Below, one piece after another: positions 5,671 to 7,426 of a DNA stretch of 7,426 nt. The stretch is from Bacteroidota bacterium. GTDB lineage: Bacteria; Bacteroidota; Bacteroidia; Bacteroidales; B18-G4. A model generated the notes under the pieces. That model had not been told where the DNA came from. It did not search any database and was given only the letters and a program-made list of their open reading frames with translations. A program made the position numbers and the translations under genes. Where the stretch lies: positions 1-7,426 of the forward strand of contig DAOVZP010000070.1 in assembly GCA_030635045.1 (NCBI GenBank), read 5' to 3'. Numbering within the stretch: position 1 is the stretch's first letter; the number at the start of each line of letters is the position of its first letter.

Positions 5671-7426
5671 TCAGTCGATGATCAGGATCTTGGTCACTAC
5701 TTGTTCGCTCCCGTCTTCATTGCTTGCAAAGACCAGGTAAACACCCGGCCTGGCCTTTCTGCCATCAAAATTGCGGCCATTCCATACTGCCTGTCCGCCC
5801 TCGGAGCGTGTAGAATAGATCAGGGTGCCGTTAATATCGGTGATCTTAACGTCGGAATCTTTCATCAGCCCTTTCACTGCTATCCATCCGTCATAACCAT
5901 CCTTTACAGGATTAGGATAGGCGTAAACTTCCGAAAAACTATCGTTTGGGGAAGAAGCAGTACCCTTATAAGCAATGATCCCATTGAATGTGGCTATAAA
6001 CACCTCGCCATCAGCATTTATCACGATGTCGATCACCTGATTTGCGAACAATGGACTGTTATCTTCAGTGAAGTGATAGATCTGTTCGGTTCCATCAGCG
6101 GAAAGCAGAAAAACACCGGAACGATCTGTCCCGATCCATTTATTGTTATCACCATCAACGGCAATAGCGGTGACCACCTCTGTTACCAGCAGGTATTGCA
6201 CATACCCGTCGAAATTCACCAGTGGCCTCACAGCATCATAATCATTGGATGTGAGAATGGTAGAGGGTGAATAAAATATAGCGATCCCTTCATCTGTACC
6301 AATCCAGACTTCTCCGTCCTGATCCTGGGCAATGCTGAATACGTTTGTACCGGGGATATTTCCCACACCGGTTTCAGCCCGGAGCAGCCTTAATTGGTCT
6401 CCCGGAGGTTTTTTCTCGTTATATACGGCGATATAGTTAGGGTTGCTGTTGGTATGCCTGAATACTACCCATTTCTGGTCATATGAATCCACCATCAGGT
6501 CGCTGCAGTCAGCAGCAGAAGCACTGCCACCAAGGCTGTAAGAAGCCCAGTTGCCATCGTTTTTCTTCTCGGCAAGCAGCTTCTCTGCTCCGGAGCACAA
6601 TGACCACAAACTTCCATAAGAATCAAATCCTAAACCAACTAATGCAATGGTACCGGCAGCCTCCCATTTCTGTAGCTCACTGTTTTCATCGGTAAAACTG
6701 TTTGTGATTATCTCATCATTCATTTCCAGTAACCCTACCTCATTCCTGAAAACCCCAAGATAAACCTGATTAATGTTGGTGGGGTTCACGGCTATAGTAA
6801 CAATATCCCTGATACCTGCTAATTCGGGGTTTGTCCCGCTGTTAAAGTTTTTCCAATATTCATCTGAAAAGCGATAAGTGCCATAATTCAGATACCTGGC
6901 ACTCCAGGTACTGGTATATCCTCCCGGAGCCACCCAAACATGATTTTCTGATGAGGCCATGGAAAACACACTGGCATTATAAGGCCCTCCGGGGTTGATC
7001 TTCATGCTTTCCCAACCCTCTGCAAATGATTTCACCAGGCCACTTCGGTTATCAGCTATCCACACAGCCCCCTCTTTACTGTAAACGGCATCGTTCATAT
7101 TCGGAGAACCTGGATTGTATGTGTGAATCTTATACTCCATTTCCAGATTCTCGTTGTACACTCTTCCGGAATAATCAAAAGCAATAACAAGTTTCCCGTT
7201 ATTGGCATTGATATTATTTACATCCGTTGCATTATCATCGATAAATAATGTCCATTCAGAGCCATTATAATAATAAATACTGTCATTCTCAATATTGCCC
7301 CCTGCTTTCAGGTTGGCAAAGATGTTTCCTTCATAAAACTCAATGAGGCTGTATTTATTGAAAGGATAGGGGGCGCTCTCCATCCTTTGCCAGGCAGTGA
7401 AATCCGCCAGATTGGGGTGGGATACA
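5671..7426 (-). CDS. porZ: Probable T9SS beta-propeller protein PorZ, partial (N-terminus beyond right edge)
   Basis: The frame stays open to the right edge: 14 codons (VSHPNLADFTAWQR) precede the first visible Met at 7383, so that Met is internal. The visible part is 584 residues. Most of it is beta-propeller of the two-component-regulator type, with blades such as GEVWIGTDEGIAIF (visible residues 371-384), NNKWIGTDRSGVFLL (427-441) and GEVFIATFNGIIAY. The last 88 residues (DNA 5674-5937) are a T9SS C-terminal domain: YPNPV, KITDINGTLIY, GGQAVWNGRNFDG, PGVYLVF and a terminal KILIID. PorZ of Porphyromonas gingivalis has propellers followed by such a domain. It sits on the cell surface in the complex that attaches anionic LPS to T9SS cargo. 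Domain order and the CTD wording (VKITD, GGQAVW) favour PorZ. The alternative is another propeller-type T9SS cargo protein. The 23-bp gap to recO suggests one transcript. Confidence 0.72.
   Translation of the reverse strand, partial: VSHPNLADFTAWQRMESAPYPFNKYSLIEFYEGNIFANLKAGGNIENDSIYYYNGSEWTLFIDDNATDVNNINANNGKLVIAFDYSGRVYNENLEMEYKIHTYNPGSPNMNDAVYSKEGAVWIADNRSGLVKSFAEGWESMKINPGGPYNASVFSMASSENHVWVAPGGYTSTWSARYLNYGTYRFSDEYWKNFNSGTNPELAGIRDIVTIAVNPTNINQVYLGVFRNEVGLLEMNDEIITNSFTDENSELQKWEAAGTIALVGLGFDSYGSLWSLCSGAEKLLAEKKNDGNWASYSLGGSASAADCSDLMVDSYDQKWVVFRHTNSNPNYIAVYNEKKPPGDQLRLLRAETGVGNIPGTNVFSIAQDQDGEVWIGTDEGIAIFYSPSTILTSNDYDAVRPLVNFDGYVQYLLVTEVVTAIAVDGDNNKWIGTDRSGVFLLSADGTEQIYHFTEDNSPLFANQVIDIVINADGEVFIATFNGIIAYKGTASSPNDSFSEVYAYPNPVKDGYDGWIAVKGLMKDSDVKITDINGTLIYSTRSEGGQAVWNGRNFDGRKARPGVYLVFASNEDGSEQVVTKILIID

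Noticed and set aside
5701..6270. 189-residue plus-strand open frame opposite the propeller gene
   Set aside because: It is antisense to the T9SS C-terminal domain and propeller blades, with no signal, domain or promoter of its own.
1..7426. Search for a new defence, mobile or biosynthetic system
   Set aside because: The genes are separate housekeeping and envelope functions with conserved families. There are no nuclease, toxin-antitoxin, transposase, reverse transcriptase or repeat-spacer signatures.

Overview
The window looks like a chromosomal housekeeping segment from a Bacteroidota bacterium, probably Bacteroidales/Marinilabiliales-like. Four things point there. Upstream sites match the Bacteroidota -7 element TAnnTTTG. 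Most genes lack a Shine-Dalgarno site and have A/T-rich leaders. Signal peptides end in the Bacteroidota-style '..AQ' or '..GQ'. The rightmost gene carries a type IX secretion (T9SS) C-terminal domain and resembles PorZ. No phage, transposon, CRISPR array, tRNA or rRNA is visible.

Layout, left to right. (1) A secreted TPR protein on the minus strand starts at 569 and runs off the left edge. (2) A gene-free divergent region (570-869) holds putative promoters for both flanking genes and two inverted repeats. (3) A small outer-membrane beta-barrel protein (870-1490, +) ends in a 4-bp tail-to-tail overlap with (4) lysS, class II lysyl-tRNA synthetase (minus, start best placed at 3208), which has a C-terminal extension beyond the catalytic core. 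(5) A 170-bp divergent spacer carries a heptamer-periodic repeat and one -7 element for each side. (6) lipA and lipB (+) overlap as ATGA and form a lipoate-biosynthesis operon. (7) lipB converges on recO (minus) with another 4-bp stop overlap. (8) Upstream of recO on the same strand lies a large T9SS beta-propeller protein, probable porZ, whose N-terminus is beyond the right edge.

How the genes work together. LipB puts octanoyl groups on acyl-acceptor domains and LipA inserts sulfur to make lipoyl groups, so these two form one pathway. porZ and recO are 23 bp apart and probably co-transcribed, though their functions (cell-surface secretion and recombinational repair) are unrelated. The TPR and barrel proteins are envelope proteins of unknown role. 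I found no convincing new system. The points most worth checking are the hairpin and inverted repeat in the 570-869 region, the very short leaders of lipA and lysS, the LysS C-terminal extension, the heptamer repeat, and the two stop-overlapping convergent gene pairs.
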